A stretch of DNA of 64,000 nucleotides, taken from Spirosoma fluviale. GTDB lineage: Bacteria; Bacteroidota; Bacteroidia; Cytophagales; Spirosomataceae. The position numbers and the translations under genes are program-made. Positions 55,524 through 64,000 of the stretch are shown one piece after another. The notes under the pieces are model-generated. The model had not been told where the DNA came from. It was given only the letters and a program-made list of their open reading frames with translations, and made no database searches. The stretch's first letter is position 1. Every line of letters begins with the position of its first letter. The DNA is taken from NCBI RefSeq assembly GCF_900230225.1, contig NZ_OCNH01000007.1:310001-374000 (forward strand), written 5' to 3'.

Positions 55524-55946
55524 AGGAGCAAATGATTAATCAGGTTGTTTTAAAAAGGTAGAAACGCCCTCAATTTCGACAGAAAATCCAGCAAAACGGT
55601 GTTATATCCGTCTTTTGAATTCAGGAAGGTCTTTTTGGGAACGGAAAACAGGCAAACGCCCGCAATCAGGAGAATGAAGCGTATGCGCCTATTCGTTTTG
55701 TAATGGATCAGGTCACGCCCGCGAAATGGGGGACTTAGCGACATGGTGGCATTGGTGGGTCAGGGCCTAACAGTGAGTTTATATACTGCCGAGTTCCTGT
55801 CAGGGAACGTATCCAAAAGCACTTTATAACCGGTTCACCCAACGCCAATGCGTGTTGATGGTGAGCGTAGGAAGTTTTTTCGGAATCGCACGGTTAGTCT
55901 GTCAATCTTAACTTCGGAACGAGTGGCCTGTCGCCGGAAGCCCGAC
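55524..55946. other. 423-base spacer downstream of the Rpn-type nuclease gene
   Basis: A 64-codon minus-strand frame (55550-55744) has a hydrophobic middle but no start context or family features; I do not call it. There is a small hairpin GTTCC/GGAAC (55793-55808). Otherwise I see nothing. Confidence 0.5.
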
Positions 55947-56822
55947 TTATGGTTTTTGGGTTAACCCTCGTTGAATTTCAAGAACAAAATCAGTAGAGAC
56001 TCCATTGTCTTCAGCTATTTCTTCAACTGTAAGTTTGCCTCGATTGAGGGCTTTTTTTACTGCTTCTGTTTTTACTTCCGATTTTGCTTCCTGAATCTTT
56101 TTATTCTCATTCTCCACCGCCAACGCATTAGCGGATAAAGTCATCTCGTAAGCCATACGTTTTTCGGGGGTCATGGCCCGCGTGTCCAACTCCTTTATTG
56201 CTGCTTCTAACCACTCCTCATTCCAGAACTGGGGAAACTGCTTGGGTTTGGTAGCTTTGTGTATGGTCTTCATCGTATAAATGAGTTTGTCCAAATCAGT
56301 CTGGACACTAACTAAACGCTTTTTGAATTTAGCTAATTCTACTGTGATAAACGAAGTCTGATCGTCAATCAGTTCGCCTTTTTCGTTTTTCAAAACGGCA
56401 ATGTTATGATAATCAGCAACGTCTGGAAAGATATTAACAGCCAAAATGCCAATGCAATAAATTCTAGGTAAGCCTTCAAATCTGTATTTACCTTTCCGAA
56501 TCAGGGTGTTCAAACGATAGAATGAGTAGAATTTCATACGCTGAATAAAGTCAGGGTACTTGCTCAACTGCATTTCGACAATAAACTGATTGCCGGTTTC
56601 ATCGACGCAAGCTATATCATAAATCCCGCTTCGACTGTCTTTGGTTAGCCCTGGAATCTCACTCTCTATAAACTCTACTTTGGCAATGGCTACGGTCGAT
56701 TGGATAAGAGCCTGTAAAGCTCTGCGCAAGAACCGCGTATCGGACTCATTGCCAAAGGTCACTTTAAAGCCGTAGTCGGAGAGAATCGAAATAAACCGCT
56801 CATTATCATTGTACAAATTCAT
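55947..56822 (-). CDS. Rpn-type PD-(D/E)XK nuclease / transposase-like protein
   Basis: 291 residues. The N-terminal nuclease core has SGIYDIACVDETGNQFIVEMQ, with Asp 69 and Glu 83-x-Gln 85, the D...ExQ variant of the PD-(D/E)XK site typical of Rpn and related families. The C-terminal third is charged and helical (ALAVENENKKIQEAK, GKLTVEEIAEDNGVSTDFV). Rpn proteins promote recombination and some defend against phages; here there is no partner gene to show which. It is a full-length, intact frame flanked by long spacers, in keeping with a transferred single gene. Confidence 0.85.
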   Translation of the reverse strand: MNLYNDNERFISILSDYGFKVTFGNESDTRFLRRALQALIQSTVAIAKVEFIESEIPGLTKDSRSGIYDIACVDETGNQFIVEMQLSKYPDFIQRMKFYSFYRLNTLIRKGKYRFEGLPRIYCIGILAVNIFPDVADYHNIAVLKNEKGELIDDQTSFITVELAKFKKRLVSVQTDLDKLIYTMKTIHKATKPKQFPQFWNEEWLEAAIKELDTRAMTPEKRMAYEMTLSANALAVENENKKIQEAKSEVKTEAVKKALNRGKLTVEEIAEDNGVSTDFVLEIQRGLTQKP

Positions 56823-57043
56823 GCAGTAAAGTTATCGGAAAGAGTCCAAACCCTTGTTAAAGAGTTTGGACTGTCGTAAGGAGGCTGGACGTTGAAACCC
56901 CAAAGTCCTCCCGACTCAGGCGTTTGGCTTGTCAACGGGAGCCGACCAACGAATCAAAGTATGCCAACGCGGAGCGAAGCACTAATACACATAATGGCAT
57001 ATCTTGTTAATTCCTTACAAAATCAGCACTCCAGAACTGATAT

Positions 57044-57421
57044 TTATTCTGGACGCTTGAATATGACCACTTCAGGAAGGTTCTTTCTGTAGGCAGGCAT
57101 CACTTTCTTTTTACTAACAACGCGAGTTTTGGAAAGGGCGCCAAATACCCAAACTTCTTTCTGTTGATGAACTACTTTGCTATAGGCAGGTATGCCGGTT
57201 AAGTAGCTAGCCGATTCCGCTGTAATAGTATCTCCAACCGGAATATTTGCTTTACGTGCTCCATCCGGTGGTTCACTAAGATAGCATTCCAACGATTGTT
57301 CAGCTACTAACTGGTATTGATAAACCTGATCTCTTACTTGATGAGCAGGAATCTGACAAGCAAATAAACTTAAGATGCTACCAGTTAAAATCAGTTCATA
57401 CTTAACGGTTGTTGTGAGCAT
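57044..57421 (-). CDS. Small lipoprotein of unknown function
   Basis: 125 residues with signal peptide and lipobox SLFAC (Cys about 22). Mature part of about 100 residues, with paired Val/Lys-rich strands near the end (VWVFGALSKTRVVSKKKV). No family recognised. Isolated, with 222 bases to the nuclease gene and 420 bases on the upstream side. Confidence 0.65.
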   Translation of the reverse strand: MLTTTVKYELILTGSILSLFACQIPAHQVRDQVYQYQLVAEQSLECYLSEPPDGARKANIPVGDTITAESASYLTGIPAYSKVVHQQKEVWVFGALSKTRVVSKKKVMPAYRKNLPEVVIFKRPE

Positions 57422-57841
57422 AAAACTTACTTCTCATCAAGAGCTGACTGATTCGTAATATTTTTCTGATCAGGGCGCTGCCTGTGTCGCCAGAAACCCA
57501 GAAATTGAGACTTGAAAGCTGCCTGTCGGGGCATTTATTCTGTCAACAGGCGGCTGATAAAGGAACTTTTGAAATTTCCCAATTGGCGAGCCAACTATCG
57601 CTCGAAAGATGACAAATAAGCTTGATTTCCATAACAAGCCCTGCGGCCGGTCGAACGGTACCCGCCCATGCCTGCCATCTTGGCCGGTTCACCCAACACA
57701 CCAGTGTACGCAACAACACAGAACGACAATCAACCTCATCCGATCCACGACTATACGAACCATCACCCAAAAGAACACCTCCACCCTTACACCACCAACT
57801 CAACCCCATCAAAATAACTAAGTATCACGCAAATGAGTCCC
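57422..57841. other. 420-base spacer with a G-poor/C-rich plus-strand tract
   Basis: 3' flank of the M20 peptidase gene (minus). Two open frames (57543-57812 minus, 57609-57821 plus) are products of the composition and not credible. Bases about 57700-57830 are very poor in G on the plus strand. A C-rich run at 57776-57807 means the minus strand has clustered GG pairs. Confidence 0.55.
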
Positions 57842-59116
57842 CTACCGCGTCAGCCTATAGATAAACAAAGCGGTGCGTTGAATCAGCGAGGGGAATTCTT
57901 TGGTGTTGATGGTTTCCTCGATACTGTGTGCCCCTTTGCCCGATGCGCCCAGACCATCCAGGCAGGGCATGTACTGCGCCACAAACGACACGTCGCCAGC
58001 CCCGCGTGCGCCGGGGTCAAAAGCGCTAACGGGACCCAGTCCCATATCCCGGCTAAGCTTATCCAGTTGCTTGCGGAGTTCGTCGTTGGCAGCGGTTGGC
58101 TCCATAGACGGGATGCCATCGGAGAAGGAAATCGTGGCTTTGGTCTGGGGTAAGCTTTTATCGACAATCTCGCGCATTTTGGCGCGGGCGCTCTCCTTCT
58201 GGCTTTCGGTCAGGAAACGCAGGTCGCCTTGTACCAAAGCCGTTTCAGCCACGATATTGGTTTTACCGATGGTTTCGGCTTTGGCGGTCTTATCGTCGTA
58301 CCGCACTTCAGAACCGCCCACAATCAGGCCGGGGTTGAACGTCAGGTATTGCTCCTGCCCCAGCGTCCGCCGAAACTCGTTCAATATCCGAACGGCTTCA
58401 TAAATGGCTCCGTAGCCCATTTCGCTGAAAATCCGGGAGGAGTGACCGGTACGCGCTTTCACGTTCAGCGTCCAGCCGCTGGCACCCCGCCGTCCGGTCG
58501 TTACGCTGCTTAAACCCTGCGCCGTCTCAAACGCCAGGGCGATATCACACTTCCGCGCCCGTTCAATGAAGTCAGCCCGGCTGGCGGCCCCTCCCCCGCT
58601 CTCTTCATCGCCCGTGAAGTAAATGGTGATGGATGTATCATCGAGCAGCTTCTGAGCATGGAGCGCTTTCAGAGCCGCAATCACCAGCACATCGCCCCCT
58701 TTCATGTCATTGACACCCTGCCCGGAGGCAGTGGAGTCATTGATTCGGGTGAACGGCTCCATGGGCAGGCTCTTTTCGAAGACGGTATCCAGATGCCCGA
58801 TCAGGAACAGTTTTTTCCCTTTTTTGCCCTGCCGGGTAGCCACCAGATGCCCGGCCCGGTTGAGTGAGTCAGGCAACGTAACCCATTCTGTTTTAAAGCC
58901 GAGCTTATCGAGTTCGTCTGACATCAGCTTGCCAACCGTCCGGACGCCTTCTTTGTTGAGGCTGCCACTGTTGATGTTGACAACCTTTTCAAGAAAGGCT
59001 TCCGTTTCCGGCATCTGCTTTTTGACAGTGGCAATAACGCTCGCTTCGGGTTTCGACAGCGACTGGGCCGACACGCCATAACCGGCGAGTAACAAAAGGG
59101 CAAAAAGCTGTTTCAT
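57842..59116 (-). CDS. Exported M20-family metallopeptidase (glutamate carboxypeptidase-like)
   Basis: I chose ATG 59116 (424 residues), because the frame upstream of it has no features. Signal peptide about 1-20. Zinc residues and catalytic acids are recognisable: IGHLDTVF, QGVNDMKGGD, TGDEESGGG and GAHSIEETIN. It removes C-terminal or N-terminal amino acids from peptides or folate-type substrates in the periplasm. Divergent from an S10 peptidase; the 121-base spacer must hold both promoters. Confidence 0.92.
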   Translation of the reverse strand: MKQLFALLLLAGYGVSAQSLSKPEASVIATVKKQMPETEAFLEKVVNINSGSLNKEGVRTVGKLMSDELDKLGFKTEWVTLPDSLNRAGHLVATRQGKKGKKLFLIGHLDTVFEKSLPMEPFTRINDSTASGQGVNDMKGGDVLVIAALKALHAQKLLDDTSITIYFTGDEESGGGAASRADFIERARKCDIALAFETAQGLSSVTTGRRGASGWTLNVKARTGHSSRIFSEMGYGAIYEAVRILNEFRRTLGQEQYLTFNPGLIVGGSEVRYDDKTAKAETIGKTNIVAETALVQGDLRFLTESQKESARAKMREIVDKSLPQTKATISFSDGIPSMEPTAANDELRKQLDKLSRDMGLGPVSAFDPGARGAGDVSFVAQYMPCLDGLGASGKGAHSIEETINTKEFPSLIQRTALFIYRLTR

Positions 59117-59237
59117 GGACAGTTTGGTTAGGTACCCGGCTAAAATACGGAATACAATTCTGTTATTCTCACTATCTTCGGTCGAAAAATACGCGCCTGG
59201 ATGACATTCTCTTCCGGCTACACTCATCCCTATATCC

Positions 59238-60782
59238 ATGAAACAGATTTCCCTCTTGCTGCTTATCTGCTGCCAAACCCTGATCAGCACCTACGCACAG
59301 AAACCCACCACCGACAAAGCACAGCCTAAAGAAGAAAAACCTTCTTCGCTCAGCCGAAGCCTGAACATCGACTCGCAGGTAGTAACCAACGGTCAGGTAA
59401 CGATCAAAGGCCAGCGCGTTCCTTACAAAGCCACCGTAGGTACCATTCCCGTTTGGGATGAAGAAGGCAAACCCGTTGCCGGGGTCTTCTTTACCTATTT
59501 TGAACGCTCCGATGTGGCCGATCGGGCGGCTCGTCCGCTGGTGATTTCCTTTAACGGTGGCCCCGGTACGGCATCCGTCTGGATGATGATTGGCTATACC
59601 GGGCCCCGTATCCTGAAAATTGACGACGAAGGCTACCCCATTCAGCCCTACGGCATCAAAGACAACCCGAACTCGATTCTGGACGTTGCCGACATCGTTT
59701 ACGTAGACCCGGTCAACACCGGCTTCTCGCGTCCGGTCAACAAAGACGTTCCCGCAGCGAAGTTGTTTTTCGGCGTCAATGCCGATATCAAGTACTTGGC
59801 CGATTGGATCAACACCTTCGTGAGTCGCTACAACCGCTGGGCATCGCCCAAGTACCTGATTGGTGAAAGCTACGGCACCACCCGCGTGTCGGGTCTGGCG
59901 CTGGAATTGCAGAATGCCCACTGGATGTACCTCAATGGTGTGATTCTGGTATCGCCAACCGATCTGGGTATCGAGCGGGATGGCCCGGCGAAAGGCGTGT
60001 TGAAACTGCCTTATTTTGCGGCAACGGCCTGGTACCACAAAGCCCTCCCCGCCGATTTGCAGAAGAAAGACCTGACCGAGATTTTACCCGAAGTCGAGAA
60101 ATTCACCATTCAGGAATACCTGCCCGCCCTGGCGCTGGGTGGCTCTATCAGCGATCAGAAACGAAAAGAAATAGCGGCCAAAGTAGCCCGATATTCGGGT
60201 ATTTCAGAAACGGCGGTCATGCAGCAGAATCTGGACGTGCCGACTAATTTCTTCTGGAAAGAACTCCTGCGCGACAAGAGCCAGACGGTAGGTCGGCTGG
60301 ACTCCCGGTATCTGGGTATGGACAGCAAAGACGCCGGTATTGCTCCCGATTATAACTCTGAGCTAACCTCCTGGCTGCATTCGTTTACGCCCGCCATCAA
60401 CATGTTCATGCGCGACGAACTGAACTATAAAACCGACCTCAAATACTACATGTTTGGCCCTACGTTTCCCTGGGACAACAGCAACAATAAAACCGGCGAA
60501 AACCTGCGGCAGGCCATGGCGCAGAACCCTTACCTGCATCTGCTGGTACAGTCGGGTTATTACGATGGTGCCTGCGATTATTTCAATGCCAAATACAACA
60601 TGTGGCAAATGGACGCTAGCGGCAAGCTGAAAGAGCGGATGGATTGGGAAGGTTACCGGAGCGGTCACATGATGTACCTCCGCAAAGAAGACCTTGCCAC
60701 CAGCAACGAGCACCTCCGCAAGTTTATCCAGAAAAGCACGCCAAAAAACAGCGAACCCGCCAAATATTCGGGAAGCCGCTAG
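59238..60782 (+). CDS. Exported S10-family serine carboxypeptidase
   Basis: 514 residues with a signal peptide (about 1-20). The oxyanion-hole motif NGGPG lies at 106-110. The nucleophile is in GESYGTTR (Ser 211), the Asp in SGYYDGACDYFN (443 or 447) and the His in RSGHMMYL (His 477), so the catalytic triad is complete. It should trim C-terminal residues of peptides outside the cytoplasm. Its start context is shared with an M20 peptidase, suggesting a common peptide-use function. Confidence 0.93.
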   Translation: MKQISLLLLICCQTLISTYAQKPTTDKAQPKEEKPSSLSRSLNIDSQVVTNGQVTIKGQRVPYKATVGTIPVWDEEGKPVAGVFFTYFERSDVADRAARPLVISFNGGPGTASVWMMIGYTGPRILKIDDEGYPIQPYGIKDNPNSILDVADIVYVDPVNTGFSRPVNKDVPAAKLFFGVNADIKYLADWINTFVSRYNRWASPKYLIGESYGTTRVSGLALELQNAHWMYLNGVILVSPTDLGIERDGPAKGVLKLPYFAATAWYHKALPADLQKKDLTEILPEVEKFTIQEYLPALALGGSISDQKRKEIAAKVARYSGISETAVMQQNLDVPTNFFWKELLRDKSQTVGRLDSRYLGMDSKDAGIAPDYNSELTSWLHSFTPAINMFMRDELNYKTDLKYYMFGPTFPWDNSNNKTGENLRQAMAQNPYLHLLVQSGYYDGACDYFNAKYNMWQMDASGKLKERMDWEGYRSGHMMYLRKEDLATSNEHLRKFIQKSTPKNSEPAKYSGSR

Positions 60783-60800
60783 CGGTATGGGTGGTTGTAG

Positions 60801-60913
60801 CTGGCGCGAGTATTTGCCCGTGCCTGTTATTTTGCAAGCCGGTCCAGCGTCCCGGTTCGCTTGCGTCAGTGAATACTGACTTAATAACAGGCACGGGCAA
60901 ATGCCCGCGCCAG
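60801..60913. repeat. Inverted repeat with two internal hairpins
   Basis: Arms 60801-60831 and 60883-60913 are reverse complements at 29 of 31 positions. The 51-base interior folds into two hairpins: GCAAGC/GCTTGC (60834-60864) and GTCAGT/ACTGAC (60865-60880, loop GAAT). This gives a cloverleaf-like three-way junction. It lies in the 178-base gap between two plus-strand peptidase genes and does not have a U-run. Confidence 0.75.
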
Positions 60914-60960
60914 CCACCAACCCACACGCGCCAGCCAACGCTACGATATAAGTTACCCTA

Positions 60961-62100
60961 ATGACTTCAGATAAAACCGACATTTTCACCCAATTCCGGC
61001 ACGAGCTTCATCAGTTCCCCGAAGTGTCGTGTCAGGAAATAGAGACCCGGAAACGGATAAAGAACTTCGTCAGCCAGTTCAATCCAACGCGTATTACCGA
61101 GGTAGCGCAAACGGGATTGCTACTTCAATACGGCGAAGATGATCATGGGCCGGTTACGCTGATTCGGGCCGATATTGATGCCTTGCCCATTCAGGAGGTC
61201 AACACATTTGGCCATAGATCGTCCATAAACGGTGTTTCGCACAAATGCGGGCACGATGGCCATGCCGCTATTTTGGCCAGACTGGCGTCTCTGCTGGCCG
61301 AAAAGCCCGTTACACGTGGTCGGGTATACCTGATCTTTCAGCCCGCCGAAGAAAATGGCAAAGGGGCCGAGGCCGTCCTGAACGACCCGGCCTTTGCCAG
61401 TATTCGACCCGACCGGGCTTTCGCACTGCATAATTTACCCGGCTACAAACAGGGTGTTGTGGTCTGTAGGCCGGGGTCATTTACCTCGTCGGTACTCAGC
61501 CTGATTGTAAAGTTTACGGGCAAGGTTTCGCATTCCGCCGAACCCGAAAAAGGGCTGAATCCGGCCTATGTAATGGCCGATTTTGTTTTACAGACGAAGA
61601 AAATCCAGCACCCGGAGCCGCAGTCAGAAGACTTTGCCCTGATCACGCCGGTGTATACCACTATGGGCGAGACATCCTACGGTATATCGGCTGGCTACGG
61701 GGAGGTTCACCTGACGCTCAGAACCCGGAATGCGAAACGAATGGAAGCCCTGACGAACCAGTTGCTGGCACTTCTCGCAGACTTATCAGCCGAAACTGGT
61801 ATCCAGATAGAAACTGCCTATACTGAAGCGTTTTTTGCCAATGAGAATGATCCGGAAACCGTTGAGCAAATCAGGCAAAGTGCGCTGAAACTGGGTTATC
61901 CATACATCGAGAAGCAGGAACCATTCAAATGGGGCGAAGATTTCGGGCTCTTTACCCAGAAGTACAAAGGAGCCATGTTTGGCATCGGCAATGGCGAAGA
62001 CTCCCCCGCCCTGCATAACGACGACTACGATTTCAACGATACCCTCATCGAACCGGCCGCCCGCTTATTTCTGGAATTGATTGAGAGAGAGCACAGTTAG
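60961..62100 (+). CDS. M20D-type amidohydrolase (hippurate/IAA-amino-acid hydrolase-like)
   Basis: 379 residues, no signal peptide, so cytoplasmic. Family motifs: RHELHQFPEVSCQE, RADIDALPIQE, KCGHDGHAA, FQPAEENGKGA, ALHNLPG and PALHNDDY, holding the metal ligands. Hydrolyses N-acyl or amide amino acids. Third gene in a peptidase cluster (M20, S10, M20D), working inside the cell on imported products. Starts at ATG 60961. Confidence 0.94.
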   Translation: MTSDKTDIFTQFRHELHQFPEVSCQEIETRKRIKNFVSQFNPTRITEVAQTGLLLQYGEDDHGPVTLIRADIDALPIQEVNTFGHRSSINGVSHKCGHDGHAAILARLASLLAEKPVTRGRVYLIFQPAEENGKGAEAVLNDPAFASIRPDRAFALHNLPGYKQGVVVCRPGSFTSSVLSLIVKFTGKVSHSAEPEKGLNPAYVMADFVLQTKKIQHPEPQSEDFALITPVYTTMGETSYGISAGYGEVHLTLRTRNAKRMEALTNQLLALLADLSAETGIQIETAYTEAFFANENDPETVEQIRQSALKLGYPYIEKQEPFKWGEDFGLFTQKYKGAMFGIGNGEDSPALHNDDYDFNDTLIEPAARLFLELIEREHS

Positions 62101-62209
62101 TCAACAAATATGCCGTTAGTTTCTAAACACATAGTCAGTTAATAACTCAAGGGTGTTTTTTTTAAGAAAGCCCCCTGTTAGCCGTAATTACCTGGCCTCC
62201 ATGAACACA

Positions 62210-62260
62210 AAAACCGGTTATCCGGACAGTCATTCGTTGACTGTCTGGATAACCGGTTTT
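62210..62260. terminator. Bidirectional terminator, 23-bp stem
   Basis: AAAACCGGTTATCCGGACAGTCA (62210-62232) and TGACTGTCTGGATAACCGGTTTT (62238-62260) pair with one mismatch around TTCGT. The outer A/T tracts permit function in both directions between convergent genes. Very stable. Confidence 0.9.
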
Positions 62261-62276
62261 GAGCTAAAACACAAGC

Positions 62277-63227
62277 CTAGCGGAACCGCTGAATACTGAA
62301 GTCCCGCGCCGTACCGTTTTCACCGATGCGGGCGTTGAGCGTATATATCTGATTATTGACGGCTACACTGGTTGTTGCTCCCGTATACCCAGCCGCGTCG
62401 TATTTTATAATAGCAGCGGTTTGCCAATTGTCCAGGCTACGCACCTGAGCCACCCGACTGCCACCCGTCACCACATATAAGTCGTCATTCAGAAAAGTCA
62501 GTCCATCGCCGGGTAGTGCTCCGGTCCCTCCTACTTCAGAAATAGCGTTTCCGTTCTGCAAATCCACTTTATACAACTTTCCTTGTCCTGTGTTAGCCAC
62601 AATAAGGTAGCCGTTAGGATGGTAAGCGATTCCATTCAGGCCAAAAGTCGGGCTGGCAAATCGCACATCATCTCTTACCAGCACGCTGGCGGCTCCTCCT
62701 GCGGTGACTTTGTAAATCACGGGAGAAAAAGAATCCGTCACATAGGCTGTTCCATCTGGGGCAATCGTTACATCATTGGCAAAATTGGGTTGGGCTTCCG
62801 GAATCAGCGCATCCAGATCGGTACGACGCTCAAGTTGACGGGTAGTTAAATTAAAAACCAGCAGTTCAGCGGTTTGGCGGGTGGTTGCCGGGGTGCTCCT
62901 AGTAGATCGCCCCTGATCGCTGTTACAGACAAACACGCGATCGCCGACTACTTTCATGCCAATACCGGCAATAAATCCGGGGTCTGTCAGCAAATCTTCG
63001 TAGTTACCCCTGGTATCGACTGTACCAATTTTACCCTGCGGAATCGATGTAATCAGGAATTTATCCAACTGCGCTGAATAGGCAATGCCTTCCGGATATT
63101 GACGTTCAGCCACAAAATCAATGCGCTCCGGGAAAGATGCATTTGGGCTATCGCGGTGATCTTCACAACTGGTTAGACAGACAGCGGGAAGGACAAAAAC
63201 CAGACAAAACATAAAGGATTTTTTCAT
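62277..63227 (-). CDS. Lipoprotein with SMP-30/NHL-type beta-propeller
   Basis: 316 residues. Signal peptide and lipobox CLTSC (Cys 21). Propeller repeats are visible: YPEGIAYSAQLDKFLIT, NDVTIAPDGTAYVTDS, NGIAYHPNGYLIVANTGQGKLYKVD and LPGDGLTFLNDDLYVV. These are the WD/NHL-like blades shared with SMP-30 enzymes, but the second metal-binding pattern is not obvious. It may be a binding protein. Related by fold to the SMP-30 gene at 12-13 kb, but not close in sequence. Confidence 0.85.
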   Translation of the reverse strand: MKKSFMFCLVFVLPAVCLTSCEDHRDSPNASFPERIDFVAERQYPEGIAYSAQLDKFLITSIPQGKIGTVDTRGNYEDLLTDPGFIAGIGMKVVGDRVFVCNSDQGRSTRSTPATTRQTAELLVFNLTTRQLERRTDLDALIPEAQPNFANDVTIAPDGTAYVTDSFSPVIYKVTAGGAASVLVRDDVRFASPTFGLNGIAYHPNGYLIVANTGQGKLYKVDLQNGNAISEVGGTGALPGDGLTFLNDDLYVVTGGSRVAQVRSLDNWQTAAIIKYDAAGYTGATTSVAVNNQIYTLNARIGENGTARDFSIQRFR

Positions 63228-63480
63228 AGCGAATAGATTGAGTGAACGTTCAGAAAATGATCTAAAAACAAACTGGTTTCGATGTAACTATACTAATCAC
63301 AGTTTATCAAAATTGTTTAACTGTCGAATATGATCAGGTTTTTAACGTACTTCTTGCGTCGTCAACCTTATCCTGTATCATAGCGTTCAGCTCAATCTGG
63401 CTTCTCTACGCTGGACACGAATACCCCCTTTTTACTGCAAAACCGTCGATTTTTACCGCTTTTCCCGCCCTACCTATCTC

Positions 63481-63488
63481 TAGATTTG
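63481..63488 (+). promoter_or_regulatory. Likely -7 promoter box for the last gene
   Basis: TAGATTTG on the plus strand matches TAnnTTTG and lies 22 bases before the ATG at 63511. No clear -33 TTTG. Confidence 0.45.
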
Positions 63489-63510
63489 TCCCGGCAATTG
63501 TCTGGAAACT

Positions 63511-64000
63511 ATGCGATCAACTGTCCTCATAACCCTGCTCATCGGCTTGCTGATGGCATCCTGCCAGTCGCATAAATCCGGTCTGACCAGCCTGAGCCAC
63601 CAAAAAAAATACTGTCAGCCAACGATCAGGCTGGATTATGATTCGAGCTACCTGCCCATTCCGAATATCCAGTCCATTTTACAGACAGACACCAGTCTGA
63701 CTAATCACTTTTCGACCCATGATCTGCTCGTAGCCAATGCTGCGGGGATTTTGCTTTTGCTCCAGGACTTCATCAGGCTGAAAAATACCAGTCTGGCAGG
63801 CAATGTTCAGGAACGTTTCGCCAAACGGCAGCAAATCAATGACCGACTTTGGCTGGCTTCCATGCAGGTGTCGGGTATTGCAGGCGAACTCGATTGTGAG
63901 GCCGAACGGGCGAATAGACTGGCCTCCTCCCTGCAACAACTGGATAGCAAACGCATCCAGCAGTTAACCATTTTTTCGGTAGTGGTTGGTGCCCTGACGA
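63511..64000 (+). CDS. Lipoprotein with coiled-coil and TM segment, 3' end cut by the window edge
   Basis: Translated from ATG 63511 to the window end, 163 codons with no stop. Signal peptide with lipobox LMASC (Cys about 18). The mature part includes a helical, Gln/Arg/Leu-rich region. Near the edge a hydrophobic stretch begins (LTIFSVVVGALT), which may be a TM helix. A lipid anchor plus an internal TM is an odd pairing. No family is recognised from this part. Confidence 0.65.
   Translation, partial: MRSTVLITLLIGLLMASCQSHKSGLTSLSHQKKYCQPTIRLDYDSSYLPIPNIQSILQTDTSLTNHFSTHDLLVANAAGILLLLQDFIRLKNTSLAGNVQERFAKRQQINDRLWLASMQVSGIAGELDCEAERANRLASSLQQLDSKRIQQLTIFSVVVGALT

Noticed and set aside
55550-55744. 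64-codon minus-strand frame
   Set aside because: It is hydrophobic in part, but has no homologue known to me or start context; too weak to call.
57543-57821. Overlapping frames on both strands in the G-poor spacer
   Set aside because: They are explained by skewed composition (few stops in one frame) and contain unusual residue mixes.
59117-59290. 58-codon extension of the M20 peptidase
   Set aside because: A signal peptide begins at the ATG at 59116, and the upstream part overlaps the divergent S10 gene start.
59172-60038. 288-codon minus-strand frame
   Set aside because: It lies antisense to the S10 carboxypeptidase gene, which has full catalytic motifs; the composition is that of a shadow frame.

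Overview
The window looks like a chromosomal segment of a Bacteroidota member of the order Cytophagales, most likely Spirosoma or a close relative. The evidence is a SusC-type TonB-dependent receptor, a complete type IX secretion/gliding core (porP, gldK, gldL, gldM, gldN) plus a sprE/porW homologue, weak ribosome binding sites, TAnnTTTG-type promoter boxes and roughly 50% GC. The genus call is inference from overall style; the phylum call is firm. There are no rRNA or tRNA genes, CRISPR arrays, insertion sequences or phage genes that I can see.

Layout. 1-4.5 kb: the 3'-truncated end of a SusC receptor gene (minus strand) divergent from a membrane-anchored protein with a DNA-binding-like N-terminus. 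4.5-12 kb: malic enzyme MaeB, an SPFH protein with a tiny membrane partner, and the rod-shape pair rodA-mrdA. 12-23.7 kb: two exported sugar-type enzymes (SMP-30 and a Tat-exported Gfo/Idh/MocA oxidoreductase), lipoproteins, a 7-TM protein overlapping an orphan histidine kinase, an MG2-plus-TonB-plug protein, an acetyltransferase and a beta-lactamase-fold serine hydrolase. 23.7-27.2 kb: the Fo part of ATP synthase (atpZ, an AtpI-like gene, atpB, atpE, atpF) plus atpH. The operon stops after atpH at a terminator, so atpA and atpG are not here. 27.3-34 kb: sprE/porW, PBP1A and uvrC on the plus strand. 34-43.4 kb: a co-oriented minus-strand block sucD, DUF4271, hemD, porP, gldK, gldL, gldM, gldN. 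43.5-49.8 kb: topoisomerase IB, a DUF421 protein with a zinc-ribbon tail, a TolC-like channel, an exported amidohydrolase and a GreA-like factor. 49.8-55.5 kb: an outer-membrane receptor divergent from a GntR/LacI-type regulator, then a class A beta-lactamase downstream of an exported RidA. 55.9-62.1 kb: an Rpn-type nuclease, a small lipoprotein, and a peptidase cluster (M20, S10, M20). 62.3-64 kb: a beta-propeller lipoprotein and a 3'-truncated lipoprotein.

How genes work together. GldK-GldN and PorP form the T9SS trans-envelope motor and ring. SprE is a further T9SS factor encoded about 5 kb away, directly upstream of PBP1A. RodA with PBP2, and PBP1A, make peptidoglycan. The three peptidases and the SusC/TonB receptors fit a lifestyle of extracellular polymer and peptide scavenging. 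HemD and SucD share the need for central metabolism but are only neighbours.

The least explained structure is not a protein system. Many spacers carry strong inverted repeats (about 7.1, 9.9, 12.0, 24.9, 36.8, 42.4, 49.2, 53.9, 60.8 and 62.2 kb). Some are ordinary terminators. Others (53.8-54.0 kb, 60.8-60.9 kb, 42.4 kb, 36.8 kb) lack a U-run, are long, have simple-word arms or internal hairpins, and look like small palindromic or miniature mobile elements. I did not find a convincing new multi-gene defence or metabolic system.
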